A program made the position numbers and the translations under genes. Below the pieces are notes generated by a model. That model saw only the letters and a list, made by a program, of their open reading frames with translations. It made no database searches and was not told the origin of the DNA. Shown piece by piece: positions 6,794 to 14,976 of a stretch of DNA of 20,704 bases. Numbering within the stretch: the stretch's first letter is position 1; each line of letters begins with the position of its first letter. This DNA is from an uncultured Muribaculaceae bacterium (GTDB taxonomy: Bacteria > Bacteroidota > Bacteroidia > Bacteroidales > Muribaculaceae): NCBI GenBank assembly GCA_910583795.1, contig CAJTZQ010000068.1:1-20704 (forward strand). Direction: 5' to 3'.

Positions 6794-7819
6794 ATGGCAA
6801 AAAGTTATGAAGCCTCCGGCGTGAATCTTGAAGCAGGCTACGAAGTGGTCAGCCGTATCAAGAAACATGTGGCATCTACCAACCGACCCGGATGTATGGG
6901 CAACATCGGCGCCTTCGGCGGTATGTTTGACCTTGGTTCTCTCAACTATAAACACCCCATTCTCGTGAGTGGCACAGACGGTGTCGGCACTAAGCTTAAA
7001 ATCGCGTTCGCCCTCGATAAACATGACACAATCGGCATCGACGCTGTGGCAATGTGCGTGAACGATGTGCTCGCCCAGGGTGCCATGCCTCTCATTTTCC
7101 TCGACTATGTCGCAGTCGGCAAAAACCATCCTGCGGTGGTCGAGGCTATCGTGGCAGGCGTTGCCGAGGGTTGCCGTCAGTCAGGATGCGCGCTCGTTGG
7201 CGGAGAAACTGCCGAAATGCCGGGGATGTATGACGAAGACGACTATGATATCGCCGGTTTCACAGTCGGTGCTGTTGAGAAAGATAAACTCATCGACTGC
7301 TCAAGAGTTAAACCCGGAGATGTGCTCGTCGGGATTGCTTCTTCAGGCGTTCATTCAAATGGTTTCAGTCTTGTCCGCAAGATTGTTGCCGACAACAACC
7401 TCGATCTCAACCTCAAATATGAAGAGACAGGAGATCAGACTCTCGGAGAGATGCTTCTTACTCCTACACGCATTTACGTGAAACAGGTGCATGAGGTGCT
7501 CAAAGAGATTGATGTTCACGGCATAGCTCACATCACTGGTGGCGGCTTCGATGAAAACATCCCCCGTATCCTTTCTAAAGGTCAGGGCATAGAGGTCAAG
7601 GAAGGGAGCTGGGAGATACTTCCGGTGTTCCGTCTTCTTGAGAAATACGGCAAGGTGCCTCATCGCGAGATGTTCAACATCTTCAACATGGGCATCGGCA
7701 TGGTTCTCGCAGTCAACGAAGAAGACGCACCCAAGGCAATTGAGATTCTTACCAAAGCCGGCGAGAAAGCATCAGTGATCGGTAAGATTGTAGAAGGAGA
7801 AGGCGTCACTATCAAATAG
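6794..7819 (+). CDS. purM: Phosphoribosylformylglycinamidine cyclo-ligase (AIR synthetase, PurM)
   Basis: 341-residue AIR synthetase, which closes the imidazole ring of FGAM using ATP, step five of IMP synthesis. Visible signatures are the start MAKSYEASGVNLEAG, the ATP-binding GTDGVGTK at residues 60-67, GIDAVAMCVNDVLAQGA at 81-97, GGETAEMPGMY, GIASSGVHSNGFSLVR, HITGGGFDENIPR and the C-terminal FNMGIGMV. Length is normal for the family and no key block is missing. The ATG at 6794 directly follows the last unit of the upstream repeat array. The stop codon is followed without a gap by the next array. It is presumably co-transcribed with purL and purN. Confidence 0.98.
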   Translation: MAKSYEASGVNLEAGYEVVSRIKKHVASTNRPGCMGNIGAFGGMFDLGSLNYKHPILVSGTDGVGTKLKIAFALDKHDTIGIDAVAMCVNDVLAQGAMPLIFLDYVAVGKNHPAVVEAIVAGVAEGCRQSGCALVGGETAEMPGMYDEDDYDIAGFTVGAVEKDKLIDCSRVKPGDVLVGIASSGVHSNGFSLVRKIVADNNLDLNLKYEETGDQTLGEMLLTPTRIYVKQVHEVLKEIDVHGIAHITGGGFDENIPRILSKGQGIEVKEGSWEILPVFRLLEKYGKVPHREMFNIFNMGIGMVLAVNEEDAPKAIEILTKAGEKASVIGKIVEGEGVTIK

Positions 7820-7868
7820 TAATTAGCAATTAGCAATTTCTAATTATCAATTATCAATTGAATTGATT
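7820..7868 (+). repeat. Seven 7-nt units exactly filling the purM/purN spacer
   Basis: From the base after the purM stop to the base before the purN ATG the sequence is seven units: TAATTAG, CAATTAG, CAATTTC, TAATTAT, CAATTAT, CAATTGA, ATTGATT. ATCAATT-G-AATTGAT near the 3' end forms a perfect short inverted repeat next to the start codon. The shared core is AATTA, unlike the CTCAAAA family of the later spacers. Confidence 0.9.
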
Positions 7869-8441
7869 ATGGATAAAAAACGGATTGCGGTGTTTGCCAG
7901 TGGCAACGGATCGAATTTCGAGGCGATTGCCAAGGCATGCGCCGAGGGTAAGATAGATGCCGAAGTGGTGCTATGCGTCACCGACCGTCCGGGAGCCTAC
8001 GTCACAAAACGCGCCGAAAAATTCGGAGTGCCGATGATAGAATTCCGTCCGAAAGACTTTGCATCTAAAGCTGATTTCGAAACCATGCTCCTCGGTCATC
8101 TCCGTGAAAACAAAGTCGATCTCATATGTCTTGCAGGCTACATGAGAATTATCGGGGATGTTTTGCTCGGGGCTTATGAAGGAAGAATAATCAACATCCA
8201 TCCTTCTCTACTTCCTGCATTCCAGGGTGCCGATGCCATCGGACAAGCTTTAAACTACGGTGTTAAAGTTTTTGGAGTGACAGTCCATTATGTGGACCAC
8301 ACTCTCGACGGAGGCAAAATAATCTCTCAGGTTGCCATACCATACGAAGGAAGCGACCGCGAAGAACTGGAGCCTCTTGTTCATGCACAGGAGCATATTC
8401 TTTATCCCGCCACAGTGCAGAATATTCTTAAGAAACTATAA
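7869..8441 (+). CDS. purN: Phosphoribosylglycinamide formyltransferase (GAR transformylase, PurN)
   Basis: 190-residue folate-dependent GAR transformylase, which transfers the formyl group of 10-formyl-THF to GAR (step three). FASGNGSNFEAI binds the phosphate of the substrate near the N-terminus, and LAGYMRIIG precedes the active site. Asn109 and His111 lie in INIHPSLLP and Asp147 in DHTLDGGKI, matching Asn106, His108 and Asp144 of E. coli PurN in identity and spacing. ATG 7869 (MDKKRIAVFASG) is chosen over an in-frame TTG at 7863 because that codon lies in the repeat array. It depends on the same cofactor as PurH, which starts 13 nt downstream, and FolD encoded nearby can produce this cofactor. 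Confidence 0.97.
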   Translation: MDKKRIAVFASGNGSNFEAIAKACAEGKIDAEVVLCVTDRPGAYVTKRAEKFGVPMIEFRPKDFASKADFETMLLGHLRENKVDLICLAGYMRIIGDVLLGAYEGRIINIHPSLLPAFQGADAIGQALNYGVKVFGVTVHYVDHTLDGGKIISQVAIPYEGSDREELEPLVHAQEHILYPATVQNILKKL

Positions 8442-8454
8442 TAGATTATATATA

Positions 8455-9984
8455 ATGAGAGCTTTAATCAGTGTAAGCGACAAAACCGGAGTAGTGGAAT
8501 TCGCCACTGCCCTCAAAAATCTCGGCTGGGATCTCATCGCCACAGGCGGCACTCTCAAGGTGCTTCGTGGTTCAGGTCTTGAGGTAGCCGACATTCAAGA
8601 CGTTACCGGCTTTCCCGAAATATGCGAAGGTCGAGTAAAGACACTCCATCCGAAAGTACACGGCGGTCTTCTCGGTCGTCGCGACAAGCCTGAACACATG
8701 GCGCAACTTGCTGAAAACGGAATCGGCACTATCGAAATGGTATGCGTAAACCTCTATCCTTTCGAGGCTACGATCGCTAAGGAAGGTGTGACCATGGAAG
8801 ATGCCGTAGAAAATATCGACATAGGCGGTCCTTCAATGCTTCGCAGTGCGGCAAAGAATTTCCGTGATGTGACAGTTGTCTGCGATCCTTCAGACTATGC
8901 CACAATTATAGAAGAGATTACTGCAAATGGCAACACTCTTCCCGAAACACGCCTTAAACTTTCCGCAAAGGCTTATACCCACACAGCTCTCTACGACAGT
9001 CACATAGCAACTTATATGCGCAAGGCAGCGGGTCTTGACGAAAAGCTATTCCTCTCTTTCGATGCAATACAGACTCTACGCTACGGGGAGAATCCTCATC
9101 AGGCAGCCACTTTCTATCGCGCTCCCGAAGAGGTGTCTTATTCCGTGGCACACGCAAAGCAACTCGGAGGTAAGGAACTCAGCTACAACAATATTCAGGA
9201 TGCCAATGCAGCCCTGAACATCGTGCGCGAATTCACCGAACCCTTCTGCTGCGCCCTTAAACACATGAATCCATGCGGTGCAGGTATCGGTAAAGACCTT
9301 CTTGAAGCTTGGACACGTGCATATGAGGCAGACAAGGTGAGCATCTACGGCGGTATCGTTGCTATGAACCGCCCTCTCACAGCTGAAGTGGCACGCCTTA
9401 TGAAGCCTATCTTCCTCGAGATAGTTATGGCTCCGGCGTTCGAACCGGAAGCTCTTGAAGTGCTTGCCTCAAAGAAAAACCTTCGTCTTCTTGAAGTCAA
9501 GATGGACAATGTGAAGGCTCCCCAGAAACAATATGTAGGGGTCAATGGTGGTCTTCTCGTTCAGGATTCCGATGTTGAATGCAAAGACATCACTGCCGAT
9601 ATGTGTGTCACCGAGCGCAAACCTACCGAAAAAGAGCTTTCGGAAATGGATTTCGGCTGGAAGATTGTGAAACACGTAAAGAGCAACGCAATCGTTGTGG
9701 TTAAGGATGGTGCGACCGCAGGGGTCGGAGCAGGTCAGATGAACCGTGTCGGTTCTGCAGAGATCGCACTCGAAGAGGCAAAGGCTGCGGGAATCACGGA
9801 AGATCTCGTACTGGCTTCCGACGGTTTCCTACCTTTCGGCGACACTGTGGAACTCGCATCCAAATATGGTGTCACAGCTATAGTTCAGCCTGGGGGCAGC
9901 ATCCGCGACGAGGATTCAATCAAAGTGGCAAACGAGAAGGGGATCACAATGCTCTTCACCGGCATGCGCCACTTTAAACACTAA
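8455..9984 (+). CDS. purH: Bifunctional AICAR transformylase/IMP cyclohydrolase (PurH)
   Basis: 509-residue enzyme for the last two steps to IMP. The N-terminal MGS-like cyclohydrolase half shows ISVSDKTGVVEFA, ATGGT, GRVKTLHPKVHGG and NIDIGGPSMLRSAAKN. The C-terminal transformylase half shows LRYGENPHQ, GKELSYNNIQD, Lys269-His270 in ALKHMNPCGAG, and ends with QPGGSIRDEDSI and FTGMRHF. Lys-His is the catalytic pair known for this family. ATG 8455 (MRALISVSDKTG) is the start; the frame is open further upstream, but only across the end of purN. Spacers are 13 nt to purN and 8 nt to purD with no repeats, so purN-purH-purD form one tight block. Confidence 0.98.
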   Translation: MRALISVSDKTGVVEFATALKNLGWDLIATGGTLKVLRGSGLEVADIQDVTGFPEICEGRVKTLHPKVHGGLLGRRDKPEHMAQLAENGIGTIEMVCVNLYPFEATIAKEGVTMEDAVENIDIGGPSMLRSAAKNFRDVTVVCDPSDYATIIEEITANGNTLPETRLKLSAKAYTHTALYDSHIATYMRKAAGLDEKLFLSFDAIQTLRYGENPHQAATFYRAPEEVSYSVAHAKQLGGKELSYNNIQDANAALNIVREFTEPFCCALKHMNPCGAGIGKDLLEAWTRAYEADKVSIYGGIVAMNRPLTAEVARLMKPIFLEIVMAPAFEPEALEVLASKKNLRLLEVKMDNVKAPQKQYVGVNGGLLVQDSDVECKDITADMCVTERKPTEKELSEMDFGWKIVKHVKSNAIVVVKDGATAGVGAGQMNRVGSAEIALEEAKAAGITEDLVLASDGFLPFGDTVELASKYGVTAIVQPGGSIRDEDSIKVANEKGITMLFTGMRHFKH

Positions 9985-9992
9985 ACCGGAAT

Positions 9993-11246
9993 ATGAAAAA
10001 GAATAAGAAAGTGCTGGTGGTGGGCAGCGGCGGTCGCGAACACGCGATCGTCAAGGCTCTCGCCCGCTCTCCGCAAGTTGAAAAGATATATTGCGCCCCG
10101 GGCAACGCAGGCATAGCTGAAGACGCTGAATGCGTTGCAATCGGCGTGGAAGATGTCGACGCGCTCGTTGCTTTCGCACGCGACAATGGTATCGACATGA
10201 CAGTGGTAGGGCCCGAAGCTGCCCTCGCTGTCGGTCTTGTCGATGCTATGGAGGCAGCCGGTCTCAAGGCTTTCGGGCCTACCAAAGCTGCCGCACGTAT
10301 AGAAAGCAGCAAAGAGTTTGCAAAGCAGGTGATGACAAAATATAATGTTCCCACTGCGTCTTACGAAGCGTTCGATGATTTCAACAAAGCATGGGAATAT
10401 GTCAAAAGCCGTCCCCTACCCGCCGTCATCAAATATGACGGACTCGCTGCCGGCAAAGGTGTGGTGGTCGCTTTGAGTTACGAAGAGGCAGAAAGAGCAC
10501 TCCGCGACATGCTCCTCGATTCCGCATTCGGGAAAGGGAGAGTTGTTGTTGAGGATTTCCTTGACGGACCTGAATTCTCTTTCATGTGTGTTGTTTCCGG
10601 CAACAAGGTTTATCCTCTTGCCATGGCTCAAGACCATAAACGTGCATTCGATGGCGACAAAGGGCCCAACACCGGAGGTATGGGTGCATATTCACCGGTG
10701 CCGTTCATCACAGATGAAATAAGAGGGAAAGCTCTTAGCGAAATCATTCAGCGCACAGCCGATGGTCTTGTAGAAGAAGGGGTACCATTCAAGGGTGTTC
10801 TCTATGGAGGTCTTATCCTGACAGCCGACGGTCCGAAGGTCATCGAATTCAACGCGCGTTTCGGCGACCCGGAGACAGAGGTGGTGCTCCCGCGTCTTGA
10901 AAGCGATTTCTACGATCTTGTGGAGTCGGCTGTAGAAGGTCGTGACTGCGACACAAAATGGAGCGACGACGCTTATCTTGGAGTGGTTCTTGCATCCGAG
11001 GGCTATCCCGGTTCCTATCAGAAAGGAGTAGAGATAAAGGGTCTTGACAAAGTAAATGCCGAAATCTACCACATGGGCACAAAACGCGACGGAGAGAGGA
11101 TTCTTACCGCCGGCGGAAGAGTGCTTATGGTTGTAGGTAAAGGGAAAACCATTGCGGAAGCAAATGCAGCGGCAAAAGCCGAGATAGAAAAAATAAATTG
11201 CCCATCGCTCTTCCACAGAACAGACATCGGCAAGGCATCTTTATAA
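9993..11246 (+). CDS. purD: Phosphoribosylamine-glycine ligase (GAR synthetase, PurD)
   Basis: 417-residue ATP-grasp ligase, which joins glycine to phosphoribosylamine (step two). The N-domain has VLVVGSGGREHAI (residues 8-20) and APGNAG. The middle has GPEAALAVG and VIKYDGLAAGKGVVVA. The ATP-grasp core has QDHKRAFDGDKGPNTGGMG, and the metal-binding strand is KVIEFNARFGDPETE. Length is ordinary and no active-site block is missing. Its substrate comes from PurF, whose gene is not in the window. It is the last gene of the tight purN-purH-purD block; a 7-nt repeat array begins two bases after its stop. Confidence 0.98.
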   Translation: MKKNKKVLVVGSGGREHAIVKALARSPQVEKIYCAPGNAGIAEDAECVAIGVEDVDALVAFARDNGIDMTVVGPEAALAVGLVDAMEAAGLKAFGPTKAAARIESSKEFAKQVMTKYNVPTASYEAFDDFNKAWEYVKSRPLPAVIKYDGLAAGKGVVVALSYEEAERALRDMLLDSAFGKGRVVVEDFLDGPEFSFMCVVSGNKVYPLAMAQDHKRAFDGDKGPNTGGMGAYSPVPFITDEIRGKALSEIIQRTADGLVEEGVPFKGVLYGGLILTADGPKVIEFNARFGDPETEVVLPRLESDFYDLVESAVEGRDCDTKWSDDAYLGVVLASEGYPGSYQKGVEIKGLDKVNAEIYHMGTKRDGERILTAGGRVLMVVGKGKTIAEANAAAKAEIEKINCPSLFHRTDIGKASL

Positions 11247-11248
11247 AT

Positions 11249-11352
11249 ATGAGTTATGAGTTGTGAGTTGTGAGTTGTGAGGTTATAGTCTCAGATCTCA
11301 GATCTCAAATCTCAGATCTCACAACTCATAACTCAAAACTCAAAACTAAATC
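11249..11352 (+). repeat. 7-nt repeat array with inverted arms, purD/folD spacer
   Basis: The left arm is ATGAGTT, ATGAGTT, GTGAGTT, GTGAGTT, GTGAGGT (11249-11283). The apex is TGAGGTTATAGTCTCA (11278-11293). The right arm is nine units from 11290: CTCAGAT, CTCAGAT, CTCAAAT, CTCAGAT, CTCACAA, CTCATAA, CTCAAAA, CTCAAAA, CTAAATC. GAGTTRTGAGTT in the left arm is complementary to AACTCATAACTC-type sequence in the right arm, so the transcript can fold into a long imperfect hairpin ending 7 nt before the folD ATG. Confidence 0.92.
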
Positions 11353-11359
11353 GACAACA

Positions 11360-12208
11360 ATGATAATAAGCGGAACTCAATTAGCAAAAGAACTGAAAGA
11401 AGACGTGGCTCGCCGTGTTGTAGAAGTTAAAGAGAAATACGGCAGGGCTCCTCATCTTGTAGTGATTCTCGTTGGTGAGGATCCTGCAAGTCAGTCATAC
11501 GTGAAAGGTAAAGGCAAGGATGCAGAAGAGGTTGGCTTCAAGAGCACAACAATCCGTCGTCCCGCCGATATCACGGAAGAAGAACTTCTCGGAATGATTG
11601 CCGACCTCAATGCAGATGATTCTGTAGACGGCGTTCTCGTTCAGCTTCCCCTTCCGAAACATATCAACGAAGACAAAGTGATCGAGGCTATAGCCAAGGA
11701 GAAAGATGTAGATGGGTTCCATCCCGGCAATGTGGCATCTCTCTGGCAGAAACTTCCTTGCACACTCCCATGCACTCCAAAAGGGATCATAAAGATGCTC
11801 GACAAGGCAGGCGTTGAGATTGAAGGCAAGAAAGCCGTAGTGATCGGACGAAGCAACATCGTAGGTCTCCCTGTGGCAAAACTACTTCTCGACCGCAACG
11901 CCACTGTCACGATCGCACACAGCCGCACAAAAGACCTTGCAAAAGTGACATCTGCCGCCGACATACTCGTGGTGGCTATAGGCAAGCCTAAATTCGTGAC
12001 TGCCGATATGGTTGGTGAAGGTGCAGCAGTGATCGATGTCGGTGTGAACCGCGATCCGGAAACCGGGAAATTATGCGGAGACGTTGACTATAACGCTTGT
12101 TGCGAAAAAGCATCCGTTATCACCCCTGTTCCCGGCGGTGTAGGTCCCATGACCCGTGCATGCCTCATGGAAAACACACTCGAATGCTTCCTTCGCAAAC
12201 AGAAATAG
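11360..12208 (+). CDS. folD: Bifunctional methylene-THF dehydrogenase/methenyl-THF cyclohydrolase (FolD)
   Basis: 282-residue FolD, which oxidises 5,10-methylene-THF with NADP and hydrolyses the product to 10-formyl-THF, the donor used by PurN and PurH. Seen: DPASQSYVKGK with Tyr47 and catalytic-type Lys51, DGVLVQLPLPKHI with Gln95, KDVDGFHPGN, PCTPKGII, the Rossmann motif VIGRSNIVGLPVA near residue 161, and TPVPGGVGPMT. The start is ATG 11360 (MIISGTQLAKELK). The frame stays open to an ATG at 11270, but those 30 codons are translated repeat array (SDLRSQI, SDLTTHN, SKLKTKS) and are rejected. Its placement inside the purine cluster makes metabolic sense. Repeat arrays flank it on both sides. 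Confidence 0.97.
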   Translation: MIISGTQLAKELKEDVARRVVEVKEKYGRAPHLVVILVGEDPASQSYVKGKGKDAEEVGFKSTTIRRPADITEEELLGMIADLNADDSVDGVLVQLPLPKHINEDKVIEAIAKEKDVDGFHPGNVASLWQKLPCTLPCTPKGIIKMLDKAGVEIEGKKAVVIGRSNIVGLPVAKLLLDRNATVTIAHSRTKDLAKVTSAADILVVAIGKPKFVTADMVGEGAAVIDVGVNRDPETGKLCGDVDYNACCEKASVITPVPGGVGPMTRACLMENTLECFLRKQK

Positions 12209-12334
12209 TTGTGAGTTATGAGTTGTGAGTTGTGAGATTATAGTATCAAGACGCAGATCTCAAAGCTCAAATCTCACAACTCACAACTCAAATCTCAAAA
12301 CTCAAATCTCTCATCCCACAACCCTAAACTCAAA
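12209..12334 (+). repeat. Eighteen 7-nt units in register, folD/purB spacer
   Basis: The array begins at the first base after the folD stop and holds 18 consecutive 7-nt units without an insertion or deletion. TTGTGAG, TTATGAG, TTGTGAG, TTGTGAG and ATTATAG are followed by mostly TCTCAAA/ACTCACA-type units. The apex TGAGATTATAGTATCA (12233-12248) matches those of two other spacers. AAATC separates the array from the purB ATG. TTGTGAGTTRTGAG can pair with CTCACAACTCACAA in the right arm. Confidence 0.92.
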
Positions 12335-12339
12335 AAATC

Positions 12340-13638
12340 ATGATCGAAAGATACGGTAGAGATATAATGAGAGAGGTATGGACAGAAGAAAATAAATTCC
12401 GTGCCTATCTCAAGGTAGAGCTCCTTGCTGCCGAAGCTTGGAGAGAACTCGGTGTTGTGCCTGCAGAGGACGTTGAAAAACTCAATGCAAAGGCAACTTT
12501 CAACATCGACAGAATTAAAGAGATCGAACTCCAGACACGCCATGACATCGTGGCATTCACCCGCACAGTCAGCGAATCTCTCGGAGAGGAACGCAAGTGG
12601 GTGCACTACGGGCTGACATCGACCGACGTGGTAGATACGGCAAACGGCTACCTCTTCAAGCAGGCTGATGAGATTCTTCTCAAAGACATTGAAGAATTTA
12701 TCGAAATGCTCAAAAAGCAGGCTATCCGCTTCAAAAAGCTTCCTTGCATCGGAAGAACCCACGGCATACACGCCGACATCACATCTTTCGGGCTGAAGTG
12801 GGTGCTCTGGCTTGCCGAGATGCGAAGAAACCTCGAACGTTTCAAGGCTGCGGCCCATGGTGTGGAAGTCGGAAAGATCAGCGGTGCAGTAGGTAATTTC
12901 GCCAATATTCCTCCATTCGTTCAGGATTATGTATGTGAGAAACTCGGCATCGACAGTTCAGATATCAGCACCCAGGTGATACAGCGCGACCGCCATGCAT
13001 ATTATATGGCGACACTTGCACTGATCGGCGCAAGCCTCGAGCAAATGGCTCTTGAAGTCCGCAACCTGCAGCGCACAGAGGTTCATGAAGTGGAAGAGGC
13101 ATTCGGCAAAGGTCAGAAAGGTTCTTCTGCAATGCCCCACAAGCGCAATCCGGTCAGCAGCGAAAACATCTGTGGATGCGCCCGAGTGCTCAGAGGCTAT
13201 ATGGCTACCGCCTACGAGAACGTGGCTCTATGGCACGAGCGTGACATCTCCCACTCCGCTACAGAGCGTATCATCATGCCTGATGCAACTATCCTTCTCG
13301 ACTACATGCTCAACCGCATGAAAGGGATCCTCGAAAACCTTGTGATATTCGAAGACCAGATGAAGGCAAACATCTATCGCACCAACGGAGTCATATTCGC
13401 CCAGCGTGTGATGAACGCTCTTATCGACAAGGGGTTCGTGCGTGAAAAAGCTTACGACACCGTTCAGCCCATCGCCATGAAGGCTATGGCTACAGGGTCG
13501 TCATATCAGGATCTCTTGAAACAAGATCCCACAGTCATGGGAGCGCTTACGGAGGAAGAACTCGACAACTGCTTCACCCTTGACTATTATTTCAAGAATA
13601 TCGACCATATTTACAAACGTAATAAAATAGAAGAATAA
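12340..13638 (+). CDS. purB: Adenylosuccinate lyase (PurB)
   Basis: 432-residue fumarase/aspartase-superfamily lyase acting twice: SAICAR to AICAR in the IMP path and adenylosuccinate to AMP. Visible parts are the N-terminal IERYGRDIMREVWTEENKF, TSTDVVDTA, His141 in GRTHGIHAD, and the flexible signature loop GSSAMPHKRNPVSSEN with Ser262/Ser263. Position and length agree with the short PurB type of Bacillus and Thermotoga rather than the longer E. coli form. The ATG at 12340 follows the array after five bases. Its TAA overlaps the purA ATG by one base (TAATG), so translation of the two is probably coupled, which suits enzymes that act in sequence on adenylosuccinate. Confidence 0.98.
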   Translation: MIERYGRDIMREVWTEENKFRAYLKVELLAAEAWRELGVVPAEDVEKLNAKATFNIDRIKEIELQTRHDIVAFTRTVSESLGEERKWVHYGLTSTDVVDTANGYLFKQADEILLKDIEEFIEMLKKQAIRFKKLPCIGRTHGIHADITSFGLKWVLWLAEMRRNLERFKAAAHGVEVGKISGAVGNFANIPPFVQDYVCEKLGIDSSDISTQVIQRDRHAYYMATLALIGASLEQMALEVRNLQRTEVHEVEEAFGKGQKGSSAMPHKRNPVSSENICGCARVLRGYMATAYENVALWHERDISHSATERIIMPDATILLDYMLNRMKGILENLVIFEDQMKANIYRTNGVIFAQRVMNALIDKGFVREKAYDTVQPIAMKAMATGSSYQDLLKQDPTVMGALTEEELDNCFTLDYYFKNIDHIYKRNKIEE

Positions 13639-14930
13639 TGTCGGAAAGATTGGTTGTCATCGGCTCCCAATGGGGCGATGAAGGTAAAGGAAAGGTTACC
13701 GATTATTTCGCGTGCCGCGCCGACATGGTGGTGCGCTATCAAGGTGGCAACAATGCCGGACACAGCGTGATGTTCAACGGGCACAAATACTCGCTCCAGA
13801 GCATCCCCTCCGGCATTTTCAACCCCGCCACAGTCAACGTGATGGGCAACGGCATGGTTGTGAATCCTGAATCCGTGCTCGTTGAGCTCCAGAAGCTCCA
13901 CGACCAGGGTATCACAGACTATCAGCTCTACATCTCAGACCGTGCTGCGATGGTGATGCCCTGGCATTCCGCGCTCGACGGTGCTTACGAAGCCCTGAAA
14001 GGGGGCAAACTGATCGGCACAACCAAGAAAGGTATCGGTCCGGCTTATAGCGACAAGTATAGCCGTATAGGGCTTCGCATGGGCGACCTTCTCGAACCCG
14101 AATATTTTGCAGAACGCTTGCAGGGTGCTCTCGAACAGAAGAACATGGAGCTCAAAATGCTCGGTCTCCCCACTTATGATTTCCACGAGGTCTACGACCG
14201 CTACATGGAAATCGCCAAGATTCTCGGTCCCCGCATCGTCGACACATCCGATCTCATAAACAAAGCGCTCCGTGGAGATAAGAAGATCCTTTTCGAAGGG
14301 GCTCAGGGCATGATGCTTTGCATTGACCATGGCACATACCCCTTCGTGACGTCTTCCACCCCCTCTTCAGCAAGTGTGCCTGTAGGAGCGGGCATCTCTC
14401 CGAAATGGATCGACAACGTGCTTGGCGTGGCAAAAGCTTATTGCACCCGCGTAGGTGAAGGTCCGTTCCCAACCGAGCTTCATGATGAAATCGCTCATGA
14501 GATTCGCGAACGCGGTCACGAATATGGAACCGTGACAGGTCGCCCACGCCGTGTAGGATGGTTTGACGCAGTTGTGGCACGCTACACAAGCCGCCTCGCA
14601 GGCATCGACAACTGGGCTTTAATGCTCTTCGACGTGCTTTCAGGTCTTGACAAAGTTAAAATATGCACTCACTACGAACTTGACGGCAAAATCATAGATA
14701 CCCCTCCATCCACAATATCCAAGCTCGCCCGTTGCAAGCCTGTGTTCATAGAGATGGAAGGATGGAAAGACGACATCACAGGCATCCGCAGTTACGACGA
14801 ACTTCCCGAGGCAGCAAAAGCCTATGTGAAGAAAATCGAGGAACTTACAGAAGTGCCTGTAGGTGTGATCTCCGTTGGTCCTGACCGCACTCAGACCATC
14901 ATCGTTTCAGAAAAACTAAAAAATTTCTGA
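13638..14930 (+). CDS. purA: Adenylosuccinate synthetase (PurA)
   Basis: 430-residue GTP-dependent ligase of IMP and aspartate, the first committed step to AMP. Seen: the P-loop GSQWGDEGKGK near residues 9-19, GGNNAGH, GTTKKGIGPAY, FEGAQGMMLCIDHGTYPFVTSS, GRPRRVGW and the closing SVGPDRTQTI. IMP-contact residues such as the Gln of EGAQG and the Thr of FVTSS are kept. Two places differ from most PurA: LLDIDHG reads MLCIDHG, and the usual SSNTxxGG after FVT reads SSTPSSAS. From memory, the chain resembles Bacillus-type PurA (KGKVTDF, GGNNAGH, TTKKGIGPAY, RPRRVGWFD) more than the Bacteroides form, so transfer or an ancient paralogue is possible. Coupled to purB by a one-base overlap. Confidence 0.97.
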   Translation: MSERLVVIGSQWGDEGKGKVTDYFACRADMVVRYQGGNNAGHSVMFNGHKYSLQSIPSGIFNPATVNVMGNGMVVNPESVLVELQKLHDQGITDYQLYISDRAAMVMPWHSALDGAYEALKGGKLIGTTKKGIGPAYSDKYSRIGLRMGDLLEPEYFAERLQGALEQKNMELKMLGLPTYDFHEVYDRYMEIAKILGPRIVDTSDLINKALRGDKKILFEGAQGMMLCIDHGTYPFVTSSTPSSASVPVGAGISPKWIDNVLGVAKAYCTRVGEGPFPTELHDEIAHEIRERGHEYGTVTGRPRRVGWFDAVVARYTSRLAGIDNWALMLFDVLSGLDKVKICTHYELDGKIIDTPPSTISKLARCKPVFIEMEGWKDDITGIRSYDELPEAAKAYVKKIEELTEVPVGVISVGPDRTQTIIVSEKLKNF

Positions 14931-14933
14931 ATC

Positions 14934-14975
14934 CCAATTACTAATTAATAATTACTAATTACTAATTGAACAAAG
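14934..14975 (+). repeat. Short AATTA-type 7-nt array, purA/guaB spacer
   Basis: CCAATTA, CTAATTA, ATAATTA, CTAATTA, CTAATTG and AACAAAG run in register and end one base before the guaB ATG. They belong to the same AATTA-core family as the purM/purN spacer. TAATTA is self-complementary, so units can pair with each other. Confidence 0.88.
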
Positions 14976-14976
14976 C

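Noticed and set aside
8332..8454. N-terminal extension of PurH overlapping purN
   Set aside because: The extra 41 residues come from the purN sequence in another frame. MRALISVSDKTG at 8455 is the usual PurH start.
11270..11359. N-terminal extension of FolD from ATG 11270
   Set aside because: These 30 codons are a translation of the 7-nt array and give a 7-residue pattern (SDLRSQI, SDLTTHN, SKLKTKS) with no match to FolD. The family start fits ATG 11360.
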